DNA from: Kitasatospora phosalacinea
GTDB taxonomy: Bacteria; Actinomycetota; Actinomycetes; Streptomycetales; Streptomycetaceae
Reading direction: 5' to 3'
NCBI RefSeq assembly: GCF_030268885.1
Contig: NZ_BSSA01000004.1
Location: forward strand, 276,706-340,705
Length of the DNA stretch: 64,000 bases
Below the pieces are notes generated by a model that did not search any database, was not told the origin of the DNA, and saw only the letters and a program-made list of their open reading frames with translations. The first letter of the stretch is position 1. The number at the start of each line of letters is the position of its first letter. Shown here one piece after another: positions 24,356 through 34,351 of the stretch. The position numbers and the translations under genes are program-made.

Positions 24356-25572
24356 GCATGCCGCAGCAGACCGAGTGCCCGAACTGTGCCGAACCGCTGG
24401 GCTCGCAGGACGCGTTCTGCGGGGCCTGCGGCACCGCCCTGACCGGTCCGCCGACCCTGCGCGACCTGCCCGTCGTGCCCAGCTGCCCGCACTGCGGCTC
24501 CGCCGAGCTCGCGGACGGCTGGTGCCAGCACTGCGGGCAGGCCCAGCCGCGCGAGCGCGACCACCAGGAGCTGGAGCTGACCGGCGTCGCGGCCGTCTCC
24601 GACCGCGGCCTGCGGCACCACCGCAACGAGGACGCGTTCACCGTCGCCACCGCCGAGGGCCCCGGCGGCGCGTCCGTGGTGCTCGCCGTGGTCTGCGACG
24701 GCGTCTCCTCCTCGGCCCGCCCCGACGAGGCCTCCGCCACCGCCGTCACCGCGGCCGCCGACTCGCTGGTCACCGCGCTGGCGGCCGGGCGCGAACCCGG
24801 CCAGGCGATGCGCGAGGCGATCGGCGCCGCCAACCGGGCCGTCACCGCGCTCGCCCACGACGGCACCGCCCCCGACGGCCGCCACCACAACGCCCCCGCC
24901 TGCACCTACGTCAGCGCGATCAGCTCCGGCGGCCTGGTCACCATCGGCTGGGTCGGCGACACCCGCGCCTACTGGATCCCCGACGACCGCGAGGCCGCCG
25001 AGCCGTACCGGCTCACCGAGGACGACTCCTGGGCGGCCCGGATGGTCGCGGCCGAGCTGATGGCCGAGGCCGAGGCGTACGCCGACCCGCGCGCCCACGC
25101 CATCACCGGCTGGCTCGGCGCCGACGCCGAGGACCTCGACCCGCACACCGTCAGCTTCACCCCGCACGTCCCCGGCGTGCTGCTGATCTGCACCGACGGG
25201 CTGTGGAACTACGCCGAGGCCGCCACCGACCTGGCGTTCTTCGTCCGCACCGACGCCCGGACCGAACCGCTGGCCGCCGCACAGGAGTTGGTGCGGTTCG
25301 CGGTCGAGCGCGGCGGGCACGACAACATCACCGTCGCGGTCCTGCCGATCGACCCGCCGACCGCGCCGACCGCCCACGACGCCACCCTGCTCGACGTGCC
25401 GCTGCCGCGCTCCGCCGACCCGGACGCCACCGTGCCGCTGCGCCCGGCCGCCCCGCCCGCGCCGGTGTCCGCCCCGGTGCCCACCCCGCCCGCGGCGCCC
25501 CCTGCCCCGGCGGCGCCGCCCGCCCCGGTGCCGACCGCCGCCGCCGAGCCCGCCCCGCCCGCCGCGAACTGA
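24352..25572 (+). CDS. PP2C-type protein phosphatase with N-terminal zinc ribbons
   Basis: 406 residues. The first ~65 residues carry two cysteine ribbons (CPNCAEPL...FCGACG and CPHCGSAELADGWCQHCG). The PP2C domain (about 75-335) shows SDRGLRHHRNEDAF, VVCDGVSSS, GWVGDTRAYWI, CTDGLW and GGHDNITVAVLP, so the metal-binding aspartates are present. The C-terminus is a Pro/Ala tail. The GTG at 24352 gives the coupled GTGA overlap with the kinase stop and has AGGA upstream; an ATG at 24358 is an alternative. It is the obvious partner to reverse the adjacent kinase. Confidence 0.9.
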   Translation: MSMPQQTECPNCAEPLGSQDAFCGACGTALTGPPTLRDLPVVPSCPHCGSAELADGWCQHCGQAQPRERDHQELELTGVAAVSDRGLRHHRNEDAFTVATAEGPGGASVVLAVVCDGVSSSARPDEASATAVTAAADSLVTALAAGREPGQAMREAIGAANRAVTALAHDGTAPDGRHHNAPACTYVSAISSGGLVTIGWVGDTRAYWIPDDREAAEPYRLTEDDSWAARMVAAELMAEAEAYADPRAHAITGWLGADAEDLDPHTVSFTPHVPGVLLICTDGLWNYAEAATDLAFFVRTDARTEPLAAAQELVRFAVERGGHDNITVAVLPIDPPTAPTAHDATLLDVPLPRSADPDATVPLRPAAPPAPVSAPVPTPPAAPPAPAAPPAPVPTAAAEPAPPAAN

Positions 25573-25646
25573 CCTGCGCCGCTCGCACCACCGTCACCGA
25601 CACCGACACCGTCACCGCCACCGATCCTCCGACAGGAGCTCTCCGC

Positions 25647-26972
25647 ATGGCCTCGTTGTCCAAGCCCGACGCGCCCCGGTTCGACGTCGACGTCTTCCAG
25701 AACGAGTACCTCGCCCAGGGATCCCAGGAGGTCAACGCCATCGTCACGGTCACCGCGACCGGCGGCGGCACCTCCGGCGGGCGGCCGGTCGGCGCCGCGG
25801 CGGAGGCCGCGGTGGTGCTGGTGATCGACTGCTCGGGCTCCATGGAGCACCCGGGCACCAAGATGCGGGACGCCCGCGAGGCCACCGCCGCCGCCATCGA
25901 CGAACTGCGCGACGGCGTCGCCTTCGCCGTGGTGGCCGGCACCCACCGGGCGGAGGAGGTCTTCCCCGGCAACGGCCGCCTCGCGGTCGCCGACCCCGCC
26001 ACCCGCGAGCAGGCCAAGCTCGCGCTGCGCCGCCTCACCCCGTCCGGCGGGACGGCGATCGGCACCTGGATAGCCAAGGCGCAGCAGCTGTTCGCCTCCC
26101 GCCCCCAGGCGTCGATCCGGCACGCCGTCCTGCTCACCGACGGCCGCAACGAGCACGAGAAGCCCGCCGACCTGCAGCGCGCCCTGGACGCCGCCACCGG
26201 GTGCTTCACCGCCGACTGCCGCGGCGTCGGCACCGACTGGGAGGTCGCCGAGCTGCGGAAGGTCTCCTCCGCGCTGCTCGGCACCGTCGACATCGTCGCC
26301 GAGTCCTCCGGCCTGGCCGAGGACTTCCGGGCCATGATGTCCGCCGCGATGGGCAAGCAGGTCGCCGACGTCGCCCTGCGGGTGTGGACGCCGGTGGGGG
26401 CCCGGGTGAGGTTCGTCAAGCAGGCCGCCCCGACCGTCGAGGACCTCACCGGGCGCCGCGCCGACGCCGGGCCCAGGGCCGGGGACTACCCGACCGGGTC
26501 CTGGGGCGACGAGTCCCGGGACTACCACGTGTGCGTGGAGGTCCCGGCGGCGGCGGTCGGCAGCGAGATGCTGGCGGCCCGGGTCAGCCTGGTCCTGCCG
26601 CACCCCGACGGCACCGCCGAGGTGCTCGGCCAGGGCCTGGTGCGCGCCGTGTGGACGGACGACCTGGCCTCCTCGACCCGGATCAACCCGCAGGTCGCCC
26701 ACTACACCGGGCAGGCCGAGCTGGCCGATGCGATCCGGGCCGGCCTGGAGGCCCACCGGGCGGGCGACCTGGCGCTCGCGGGCGCCGAACTGGGCGCCGC
26801 GGTCAGGCTGGCGTACACCAGCGGCAACGAGGGCACCCTCAAGCTGCTGCGGAAGGTGGTGGACGTGGTCGACGAACGGGAGGGTACCGTTCGGTTCCGT
26901 AAGAACGTGAGCGAGGCCGACTCGATGACCCTCGAGACCCGGTCGACCAAGACCGTGCGCGTGAAGAAGTGA
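25647..26972 (+). CDS. VWA-domain protein in the PknG operon
   Basis: 441 residues. A von Willebrand A domain occupies about residues 50-235, with an intact metal-ion-dependent adhesion site (DCSGS at 61-65, a Thr in PSGGTAIGTW, and VLLTDGRNEHEK). The C-terminal ~200 residues include beta-rich sequence and a helical end. There is no signal peptide or membrane segment, so it is cytoplasmic and probably a metal-dependent scaffold. It starts 74 bp after the phosphatase with CAGGAG upstream. A kinase, PP2C and VWA protein encoded side by side resemble the TerY-P triad described in stress and tellurite-resistance neighbourhoods. Confidence 0.88.
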   Translation: MASLSKPDAPRFDVDVFQNEYLAQGSQEVNAIVTVTATGGGTSGGRPVGAAAEAAVVLVIDCSGSMEHPGTKMRDAREATAAAIDELRDGVAFAVVAGTHRAEEVFPGNGRLAVADPATREQAKLALRRLTPSGGTAIGTWIAKAQQLFASRPQASIRHAVLLTDGRNEHEKPADLQRALDAATGCFTADCRGVGTDWEVAELRKVSSALLGTVDIVAESSGLAEDFRAMMSAAMGKQVADVALRVWTPVGARVRFVKQAAPTVEDLTGRRADAGPRAGDYPTGSWGDESRDYHVCVEVPAAAVGSEMLAARVSLVLPHPDGTAEVLGQGLVRAVWTDDLASSTRINPQVAHYTGQAELADAIRAGLEAHRAGDLALAGAELGAAVRLAYTSGNEGTLKLLRKVVDVVDEREGTVRFRKNVSEADSMTLETRSTKTVRVKK

Positions 26973-27015
26973 GCCGGACACCCGCCGGACCCGAACCTGC
27001 TGGAGTGGGGACCTG

Positions 27016-28416
27016 ATGCCGATCTGCCCTAGGGGACACGAGTCACAGGCCGAGGACTGGTGCGACTACTGCGGCTTCCCGATGACGCCGCCGCCCGGCC
27101 TGGCGATCCCCGGTTTCCCGAACGGCCCGGCCCAGCCCGGCGGCCACCCCGGTGCCCAGGGGCAGCCGGGCGGCCCCGCCGCGCCGCCGCCGGGCCCGCC
27201 CGGGCCGCCGCCGTACACCTCCTCCGGCTACCCGCCGGTCGGACCGGGCAGCACCCCGCCGTCCGGCACCCCCGCGGGCGGGGGCGGCGGCTACTTCGAG
27301 CCGCGCCGCACCCCGACCCCGCCCGCCGGCACCCCCACCGGGCCCGCCGCGGGCGCGCCCGGCGTCCCCGGTGCGCCCGGCCCGTACGGCGCCCCGCCGC
27401 CGCCCCCGCCCACCACCGGCCTGGTGAACTGCCCGATCTGCCGCAGCCCGCAGACCGGCCGGTACTGCGAGGAGTGCGGCTACGACTTCAACCTGGCCAC
27501 CTCGGCCCGCCCGCCGGGCACCGCGCCCGGCCCGCTCGGCCACCAGCCGCCGCCCGCGCCGCCGCAGGGCCAGCGGCCCCCGCAGCAGGGCTACGGCTTC
27601 CCGCCGCCCGCCGCCGCGCCCCCGGCCGCGCCGCCCGCGTTCGACCCCCCGGCCCCGCCGCCGTACGAGCAGCGCCCGCCGCAGCCGCAGCCCCCGTACG
27701 AGCAGCAGCGCGCCCCGTACGAGCAGCCCCAGCAGCCGCCCGCGCCGCAGTCCCACGCCCCGCAGTCCCCGTACGAGCAGCGGCCCGGCTTCCCGGCGGC
27801 GCAGGCCGCCGGGGCGGCCCCGGCCGCGCCGTTCGAGAAGCCCGCGGCGGCGGGGTTCCCGGACATCGACTACGAGCGCACCGGCCCGGTGTACCCCGAG
27901 CCGTCCGCTCCCCGGCCGGGCCACCAGCCGCAGCAGGGGGGAGACTCCGGGACGTCGTTCCGGCTCAGCCCGCCCGGGCAGCAGCCCGGCGGTGCGCCGC
28001 AGCAGCGCGCCACCTGGTACGCCGTGGTGGCGCCCGACCACGAGTACTTCACCGACATGATGACCCGCAGCGGCCCGGAGGCGGCCGGCCTGTACTTCCC
28101 GCAGTACACCTCGGAGCGGCGGGTCCCGCTGACCGGCCGCGGCCAGCTGCGGATCGGTCGGCGCAGCCAGCAGCGCGGCACCGTGCCGGAGATCGACCTG
28201 TCGGTCTCCCCGGAGGACCCGGGCGCCTCGCACCAGCACGCCCTGCTGGCCGAGCAGCCGGACGGCAGCTGGGTGGTGGTCGACCAGGACTCCACCAACG
28301 GCACCACCATGAACGGCAGTCCGGAGACCCTGCCCCCGCACACCGCGATCCCGCTGAACGACGGCGACCGGATCCACGTCGGCGCCTGGACCACCATCAC
28401 GGTGCACCTGGCCTGA
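27016..28416 (+). CDS. FHA-domain protein with zinc ribbons and proline-rich linker
   Basis: 466 residues. An N-terminal ribbon (CPRGHESQAEDWCDYCG), a long Pro/Gly linker, a second ribbon at about 138-155 (CPICRSPQTGRYCEECGYDF), a Pro/Gln/Tyr linker with repeated PPYEQ units, and a C-terminal FHA domain (about 375-466: LRIGRRSQQRG, DPGASHQHALL, VVDQDSTNGT). FHA domains bind phosphothreonine, so this is a likely reader of the kinase's output. Unlike GarA/OdhI it is long and shows no N-terminal ETT-type phosphorylation motif, so it is not simply the GarA orthologue. Last gene of the operon, followed by a strong terminator. Confidence 0.87.
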   Translation: MPICPRGHESQAEDWCDYCGFPMTPPPGLAIPGFPNGPAQPGGHPGAQGQPGGPAAPPPGPPGPPPYTSSGYPPVGPGSTPPSGTPAGGGGGYFEPRRTPTPPAGTPTGPAAGAPGVPGAPGPYGAPPPPPPTTGLVNCPICRSPQTGRYCEECGYDFNLATSARPPGTAPGPLGHQPPPAPPQGQRPPQQGYGFPPPAAAPPAAPPAFDPPAPPPYEQRPPQPQPPYEQQRAPYEQPQQPPAPQSHAPQSPYEQRPGFPAAQAAGAAPAAPFEKPAAAGFPDIDYERTGPVYPEPSAPRPGHQPQQGGDSGTSFRLSPPGQQPGGAPQQRATWYAVVAPDHEYFTDMMTRSGPEAAGLYFPQYTSERRVPLTGRGQLRIGRRSQQRGTVPEIDLSVSPEDPGASHQHALLAEQPDGSWVVVDQDSTNGTTMNGSPETLPPHTAIPLNDGDRIHVGAWTTITVHLA

Positions 28417-28456
28417 CCGCACGTCAGGTCGCCGTCCGCTGACGCTGCGTCACCAC

Positions 28457-28496
28457 CGGCCCGCGGCCGGGGAGCCCGCTCCCCGGCCGCGGGCCG
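28457..28496 (+). terminator. Terminator of the PknG operon
   Basis: Perfect 18-bp arms (CGGCCCGCGGCCGGGGAG and complement) around a 4-nt loop, 41 bp after the FHA-gene stop. Confidence 0.82.
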
Positions 28497-28566
28497 ACCC
28501 GTCACCTTCCTGACGCAGAACGCTCAAGATTCGCACAAAAGTGCCCGTGGTCAGGGGCGCAACCCC

Positions 28567-28572
28567 TACGCT
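28567..28572 (+). promoter_or_regulatory. -10 box implying a leaderless ABC transporter transcript
   Basis: TACGCT ends seven bases before the ATG at 28580, which puts the expected transcription start at or next to the A of the start codon. No ribosome binding site precedes the ATG. Leaderless mRNAs are common in actinobacteria. The -35 is not clear. Confidence 0.5.
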
Positions 28573-28579
28573 TCGCCCC

Positions 28580-29497
28580 ATGAGTGAAGCAATAACCGCG
28601 GACGGGATCCGGAAGCGGTACGGGGATGTCCAGGCCGTCGACGGGGTGTCGCTCTCCGTCGCGACTGGCGAGTTCTACGGTCTGCTCGGACCGAACGGGG
28701 CCGGCAAGACGACCACCCTGGAGATCCTGGAGGGCATCCGGGAGGCCGACGAGGGACGGGTCGAGCTGCTCGGCCTGTCGCCGTGGCCGCGCAACCCGAA
28801 GCTGCTGCCGCGGATCGGCGTGCAGTTCCAGGCCTCCGCGTTCTTCAACAAGCTGAGCGCACGCGAGACCATCCGCACCTTCGCCTCCTTCTACGGCATC
28901 GGCCCGCGGGCGGCCGACGCGATGCTGGAGCGGGTCGGCCTGACCGAGTCCGCGAACGTGCTGACCGACAAGATGTCCGGCGGCCAGGCCCAGCGCCTGT
29001 CCATCGCCTGCGCCCTGGTGCACGACCCGGAGCTGGTGTTCCTGGACGAGCCGACCACCGGCCTCGACCCGCAGGCCCGCCGCAACCTGTGGGACCTGCT
29101 GCGCGACATCAACGCCGAGGGCCGCACCGTGGTCCTCACCACGCACTACCTGGACGAGGCGGAGGTGCTCTGCGACCGCGTCTCGGTGATGGACCACGGC
29201 AAGGTGCTGAGGACCGGCGCGCCCGCCGCCCTGGTCCGCGAGATCGACGACACCGTCCGGGTCCGGATCGAGTCCGGGCTGCTGACCGTCGCCCGGGCCC
29301 GCGAACTGCTCACCGCCGCGGGCGCGGTGCACAGCAACCTGGAGGACGACGGCGTCACCCTGGCGCTGTCCACCGCCGAGCCCGGCCCGGTGCTCTCCGT
29401 GCTGGCCGAGCAGAACGCGCTGCGCGGCCTGGAGGTCCGCGGCGCCACCCTGGAGGACGTCTTCCTCCAGCTGACCGGACGGGAGTACCGGGCATGA
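28580..29497 (+). CDS. ABC transporter ATP-binding protein (DrrA/ABC-2 type)
   Basis: 305 residues. Walker A LGPNGAGKTT is at about residues 37-46, the signature MSGGQAQRLSIA near 132, Walker B LVFLDEPTTGLD near 153 and the H-loop TTHYLDEAE near 190. The C-terminal ~90 residues form the extra domain seen in drug- and polysaccharide-export ATPases. The stop overlaps the permease start (ATGA). It would energise export by the following membrane subunit. The ATG at 28580 fits the leaderless -10; an upstream in-frame GTG exists at 28541 but lacks support. Confidence 0.93.
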   Translation: MSEAITADGIRKRYGDVQAVDGVSLSVATGEFYGLLGPNGAGKTTTLEILEGIREADEGRVELLGLSPWPRNPKLLPRIGVQFQASAFFNKLSARETIRTFASFYGIGPRAADAMLERVGLTESANVLTDKMSGGQAQRLSIACALVHDPELVFLDEPTTGLDPQARRNLWDLLRDINAEGRTVVLTTHYLDEAEVLCDRVSVMDHGKVLRTGAPAALVREIDDTVRVRIESGLLTVARARELLTAAGAVHSNLEDDGVTLALSTAEPGPVLSVLAEQNALRGLEVRGATLEDVFLQLTGREYRA

Positions 29498-30621
29498 CCG
29501 CCACCGAACGGCCCCCGGCCACCGCCCCGGCCCCGGCCGCCGAGGGCGGGGAGAAGGCCAACGCCTTCGTCGGCCTGTCCCGGGTGATGCTGCTGGGCTT
29601 CCTGCGCGACAAGGGCACCCTGTTCTTCACCCTCGCGCTGCCGCTGATGTTCCTGCTGCTGTTCGGCGTCCTCTACAAGGGCGGCGGCACCTCGCACGTC
29701 AAGGTCGCCGAGATCGGCCAGGTCAAGATCCTGGACGAGGCCCGCGCCCACGCCGAGGGCTCGCTGGACGCCCTGGAGATCACCACCGGCCTGTCCGAGG
29801 CCGACGCCCTCGCCAAGGTCAGGAAGGGCGACCTGGACGGCTTGGTCGCGGAGGGTCCGAACGGCACCCTGGTGCTCCGCTTCAGCCAGGCCGACCAGGT
29901 CAAGTCGGCCACCGTGCAGGGCATCGTCAACTCGCTGGTGGACGGCGCCAACCAGGCCGCCTCGAACGCCCCCGCGAAGTACACCCTGGACGCCTCCAAG
30001 GTCGAGGACGACTCCACCAAGCCGATCCAGTACCTGACCCCGGGCCTACTCGCCTACGCCGTCGCCATGGGCGCGGTCTACGGCGCCTCCTTCACCCTGG
30101 TCACCTGGCGCAAGAAGCGGGTGCTGCGCCGCCTGCGGCTGGCGCCCATCTCGGCGGGCACCATCGTCGGCGCCCGGGTGCTGGTCAGCGTGCTGGTCGC
30201 GCTCGCCCAGACCGGGCTGTTCCTGATGGTCGCGCGGATCGACTACTTCGGCCTCAAGCTCACCGGCAACTGGTGGCTGGTGCTGCCGCTGGTGGTCTGC
30301 GCCACCCTGGCGTTCATGTCGATCGGCCTGGTCACCGGCTCGCTGGCGAAGACCGAGGAGTCGGCGAACGGCATGAACCAGCTGATCATCCTGCCGATGT
30401 CCTTCCTCGGCGGCGCGTTCATCCCGCTGGACTTCGCCCCGAGCTGGCTGCAGGACGTCTCCCGGGCGCTCCCGCTGCGCTACCTGATCGTCCCCGCCAA
30501 GTCGGTGCTCAGCCAGGGCGGCGGCCTCGCCGAGGCGCTGCCCGCGATGGGCATCCTGCTGGGCTTCACCGCGGTGCTGTGCGCCGTCGCCTGGCGCTTC
30601 TTCAACTGGGACGACGCGTAA
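29494..30621 (+). CDS. ABC-2-type transporter permease
   Basis: 375 residues. Membrane helix 1 at about 45-63 (LFFTLALPLMFLLLFGVLY), a ~125-residue extracytoplasmic loop rich in Asp/Lys/Val, then five further helices to the C-terminus. The motif region MSFLGGAFIPLDFAPSWL is characteristic of ABC-2 exporters. It is translationally coupled to the ATPase gene. Substrate unknown; family members export drugs, lipids or peptides. Confidence 0.92.
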   Translation: MTATERPPATAPAPAAEGGEKANAFVGLSRVMLLGFLRDKGTLFFTLALPLMFLLLFGVLYKGGGTSHVKVAEIGQVKILDEARAHAEGSLDALEITTGLSEADALAKVRKGDLDGLVAEGPNGTLVLRFSQADQVKSATVQGIVNSLVDGANQAASNAPAKYTLDASKVEDDSTKPIQYLTPGLLAYAVAMGAVYGASFTLVTWRKKRVLRRLRLAPISAGTIVGARVLVSVLVALAQTGLFLMVARIDYFGLKLTGNWWLVLPLVVCATLAFMSIGLVTGSLAKTEESANGMNQLIILPMSFLGGAFIPLDFAPSWLQDVSRALPLRYLIVPAKSVLSQGGGLAEALPAMGILLGFTAVLCAVAWRFFNWDDA

Positions 30622-30636
30622 CCGCCGCCGCCCCGG

Positions 30637-30679
30637 GACGGGGGTCGTACGCCGGAAGTCCCGGTGTACGACCCCCGTC
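30637..30679. terminator. Inverted repeat after the ABC permease (probable terminator)
   Basis: 14-bp perfect arms (GACGGGGGTCGTAC / GTACGACCCCCGTC) with a 15-nt loop between the permease stop (30621) and the globin start (30701). The loop is long for a terminator, and the site could instead be an operator for the globin gene. Confidence 0.5.
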
Positions 30680-30700
30680 GGCGTCTGCGACCATGGACGG

Positions 30701-31111
30701 GTGACTGACACCGGGCGCGAGACCACCACCGCAGCAGAGGAGACCTTCTACGACCAGGTCGGCGGCGAGGCGACCTTCCGCAGGCTGGTCCACCTCTTCT
30801 ACCGCGGCGTCGCCCAGGACGAACTGCTGCGCCCGATGTACCCGGAGGGGGACCTCGGCCCCGCCGAGGAGCGCTTCGCGCTGTTCCTCATGCAGTACTG
30901 GGGCGGCCCGCGCACCTACAGCGAGCGCCGCGGCCACCCGCGGCTGCGGATGCGGCACGCTCCGTTCCGGGTCGACCGGGCCGCGCACGACGCCTGGCTG
31001 AAGCACATGCGCGCCGCCCTGGACGAGCTGGCGCTGCCCGCCGAGGCCGACCGCGAGCTGTGGAACTACATGACGTACGCCGCCGCCTCGATGATCAACA
31101 CCGCGGGCTGA
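30701..31111 (+). CDS. glbO: Truncated haemoglobin, group II (GlbO-like)
   Basis: 136 residues, the 2-on-2 globin fold. FYDQVGGEATFRRLVHLFYRGVAQD is the A-B helix region, MQYWGGPRTYSERRGHPRLRMRHAPF carries the E-F region with the proximal histidine in RMRHAPF, and WLKHMRAAL is the G helix with its conserved tryptophan. Group II globins bind oxygen and are linked to respiration and nitric oxide or peroxide handling. GTG start at 30701 with no good ribosome site. It converges closely with the next gene. Confidence 0.9.
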   Translation: MTDTGRETTTAAEETFYDQVGGEATFRRLVHLFYRGVAQDELLRPMYPEGDLGPAEERFALFLMQYWGGPRTYSERRGHPRLRMRHAPFRVDRAAHDAWLKHMRAALDELALPAEADRELWNYMTYAAASMINTAG

Positions 31112-31132
31112 GCCGACGATCGTGCGGGCGGC

Positions 31133-31822
31133 TCAGCGCAGCGGGCTGAGGCCCAGCCCGGCCCCGGGGGCGGCCGCGGTGCGCAGCGCGACGGACCCGG
31201 CGGGCGCGTCCAGCCGCAGCCAGGCCCCGGCCCGGTAGGCGGCGAGCGGGCCGCCGGCCCGCAGGAACCCGATCGTGTGGGCGGCGTGCGCGGCCCGCAG
31301 CGGCAGGCCCTCGACGGCGGCCAGCGGCCGGGACCAGATCTCGTCGGCGACCGCGTCGACCGCCTGCCGGGTGCGGTGGTGGTCCGGCATCCCGGCCACC
31401 CGGTGCTTGAACTCGGCGACGGCGCCCTGCACCTCGTCCACCACCCGGTCGACCGGGGGCCGCCCGAGCAGCTGCCAGCCGGAGCGCGGCGGGAGCAGAC
31501 CGGCCCAGGAGGGGCCGGTGACCGGTGCGGGCAGTCCGAGCGCGGCGCCCGGCTCGTCCACGGACTCCAGCAACTGCCCGGCGGAGACGGTCAGGTCGGC
31601 GGCCGCGTCGAGCCCGGCCAGCCGCACGGTGCGCACCGCGAGGACCGCGGCCCCGCCGAGCGGCAGCCGCCCGAACACCGCCAGCACCCCGCCCTCCGGG
31701 CCGGGCACCGCCTGCAGCCGGACGGCCGCGGCCCGGTCGAAGCGCAGCAGCCGTCCGAGGAAGGCGGCCAGGTCGGCGCCCTCCCGCCGGTCGGCGAGGT
31801 CGAGTCGGGTCTGCACGGTCAC
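31133..31822 (-). CDS. Conserved protein of unknown function
   Basis: 229 residues, not recognised. It is soluble, with no signal peptide or membrane helix. The N-terminal part is mixed alpha/beta (LDLADRREGADLAAFLGRLLRFDRAAAVRLQA) and the C-terminal half contains FKHRVAGMPDHHRTRQAVDAVADEIWSRP and an Ala/Gly/Leu-rich end. The GTG at 31822 gives the full frame; GTG 31816 is possible. It lies 84 bp after the thioesterase gene on the same strand and may be cotranscribed with it. Confidence 0.65.
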   Translation of the reverse strand: MTVQTRLDLADRREGADLAAFLGRLLRFDRAAAVRLQAVPGPEGGVLAVFGRLPLGGAAVLAVRTVRLAGLDAAADLTVSAGQLLESVDEPGAALGLPAPVTGPSWAGLLPPRSGWQLLGRPPVDRVVDEVQGAVAEFKHRVAGMPDHHRTRQAVDAVADEIWSRPLAAVEGLPLRAAHAAHTIGFLRAGGPLAAYRAGAWLRLDAPAGSVALRTAAAPGAGLGLSPLR

Positions 31823-31905
31823 CGGGGTTCAGCTCGTTTCGTCGGCGCGGAGGCGGTGGCGGCCCGCGGCCCGGGGTGGACGGCCGCGGCGGGGCCCGCG
31901 GCTGG

Positions 31906-32349
31906 TCAGGCGGCGCAGCCGGCCGGCTGCTCGTCCATGAACCGGCTCAGGAACTCCCGCTCGACGGGGCTGATCCGGCGCGGTCGGCCCTCGGCGAGGT
32001 TGTAGGGGACGACCACGGTGGAGGCGGTGACGTACACCGTCTCGGTGCCGTCCTCGGCGACGTCCTTGATCTCGTAGGAGACGGTCAGCGAGGCGCCGCC
32101 GATCCGCGTCACCCAGGTCTCGATGGTGACCGGCTCGGGCCGGTGCACCAGCGGCCGCTTGTAGTCGATCTCGTGGCGGGCCACCACCGAGCCGCCCGCG
32201 AACTCCCCGGCCCCGGCCTCGGCGGCCTGGGTGAACATGAAGTCGATCCGGGCCTCCTCCAGGTAGCGCAGGAAGACCACGTTGTTCACGTGGCCGAAGG
32301 CGTCCATGTCGGACCACCTCAGGGGGCAGGCGTAGATGTGGCGGGCCAC
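31906..32349 (-). CDS. Acyl-CoA thioesterase, 4HBT hotdog fold
   Basis: 147 residues, one hotdog domain. The motif RWSDMDAFGHVNNVVFLRYLEEAR near the N-terminus carries the catalytic aspartate and the HVNN helix start of the 4-hydroxybenzoyl-CoA thioesterase family. The GTG at 32349 has AGGAGA upstream. Such enzymes hydrolyse acyl-CoA thioesters; chain length is not predictable. It follows the EttA gene on the same strand but a strong terminator separates them. Confidence 0.9.
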   Translation of the reverse strand: MARHIYACPLRWSDMDAFGHVNNVVFLRYLEEARIDFMFTQAAEAGAGEFAGGSVVARHEIDYKRPLVHRPEPVTIETWVTRIGGASLTVSYEIKDVAEDGTETVYVTASTVVVPYNLAEGRPRRISPVEREFLSRFMDEQPAGCAA

Positions 32350-32408
32350 GGTGTTCTCCTCAGACTTCTCCGTACCCGGAGGTACCTGCTCGGCAGCCTA
32401 CGGGCCGC

Positions 32409-32447
32409 GGTCCGGCGGCCCGCCCGCGGGGGGCGGGCCGCCGGACC
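32409..32447 (-). terminator. Terminator of ettA
   Basis: Perfect 17-bp arms (GGTCCGGCGGCCCGCCC and complement) with a 5-nt loop, just past the EttA stop at 32465. Confidence 0.82.
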
Positions 32448-32464
32448 GGTGTCGCACCCGGGTG

Positions 32465-34129
<1,665 letters not shown>

Positions 34130-34268
34130 GTTGAGATCGCTCCGGCGTCGTCGTGAGTAATCGGCTTGCAGCCTTCCATTGTGCCGTAAGGCCGGGGCCG
34201 CCCCGAACGTCCACCGGGGCGGCCCCGCGGCCCCCGGGCCGCCGGCTGCGGGCGCCCGGTCAAGCGAA

Positions 34269-34302
34269 CGGCCCCGCCTCCCTGCTCCGGGAGGCGGGGC
34301 CG
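34269..34302 (-). terminator. Terminator after the thioester-domain wall protein
   Basis: Perfect 14-bp arms (CGGCCCCGCCTCCC and complement) with a 6-nt loop, 50 bp downstream of the wall-protein stop at 34352. Confidence 0.82.
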
Positions 34303-34351
34303 TTCCCGTCCCGCCCGGCGCACGGCCGGGCGGGCGGGTTCAGCTCGTCGT

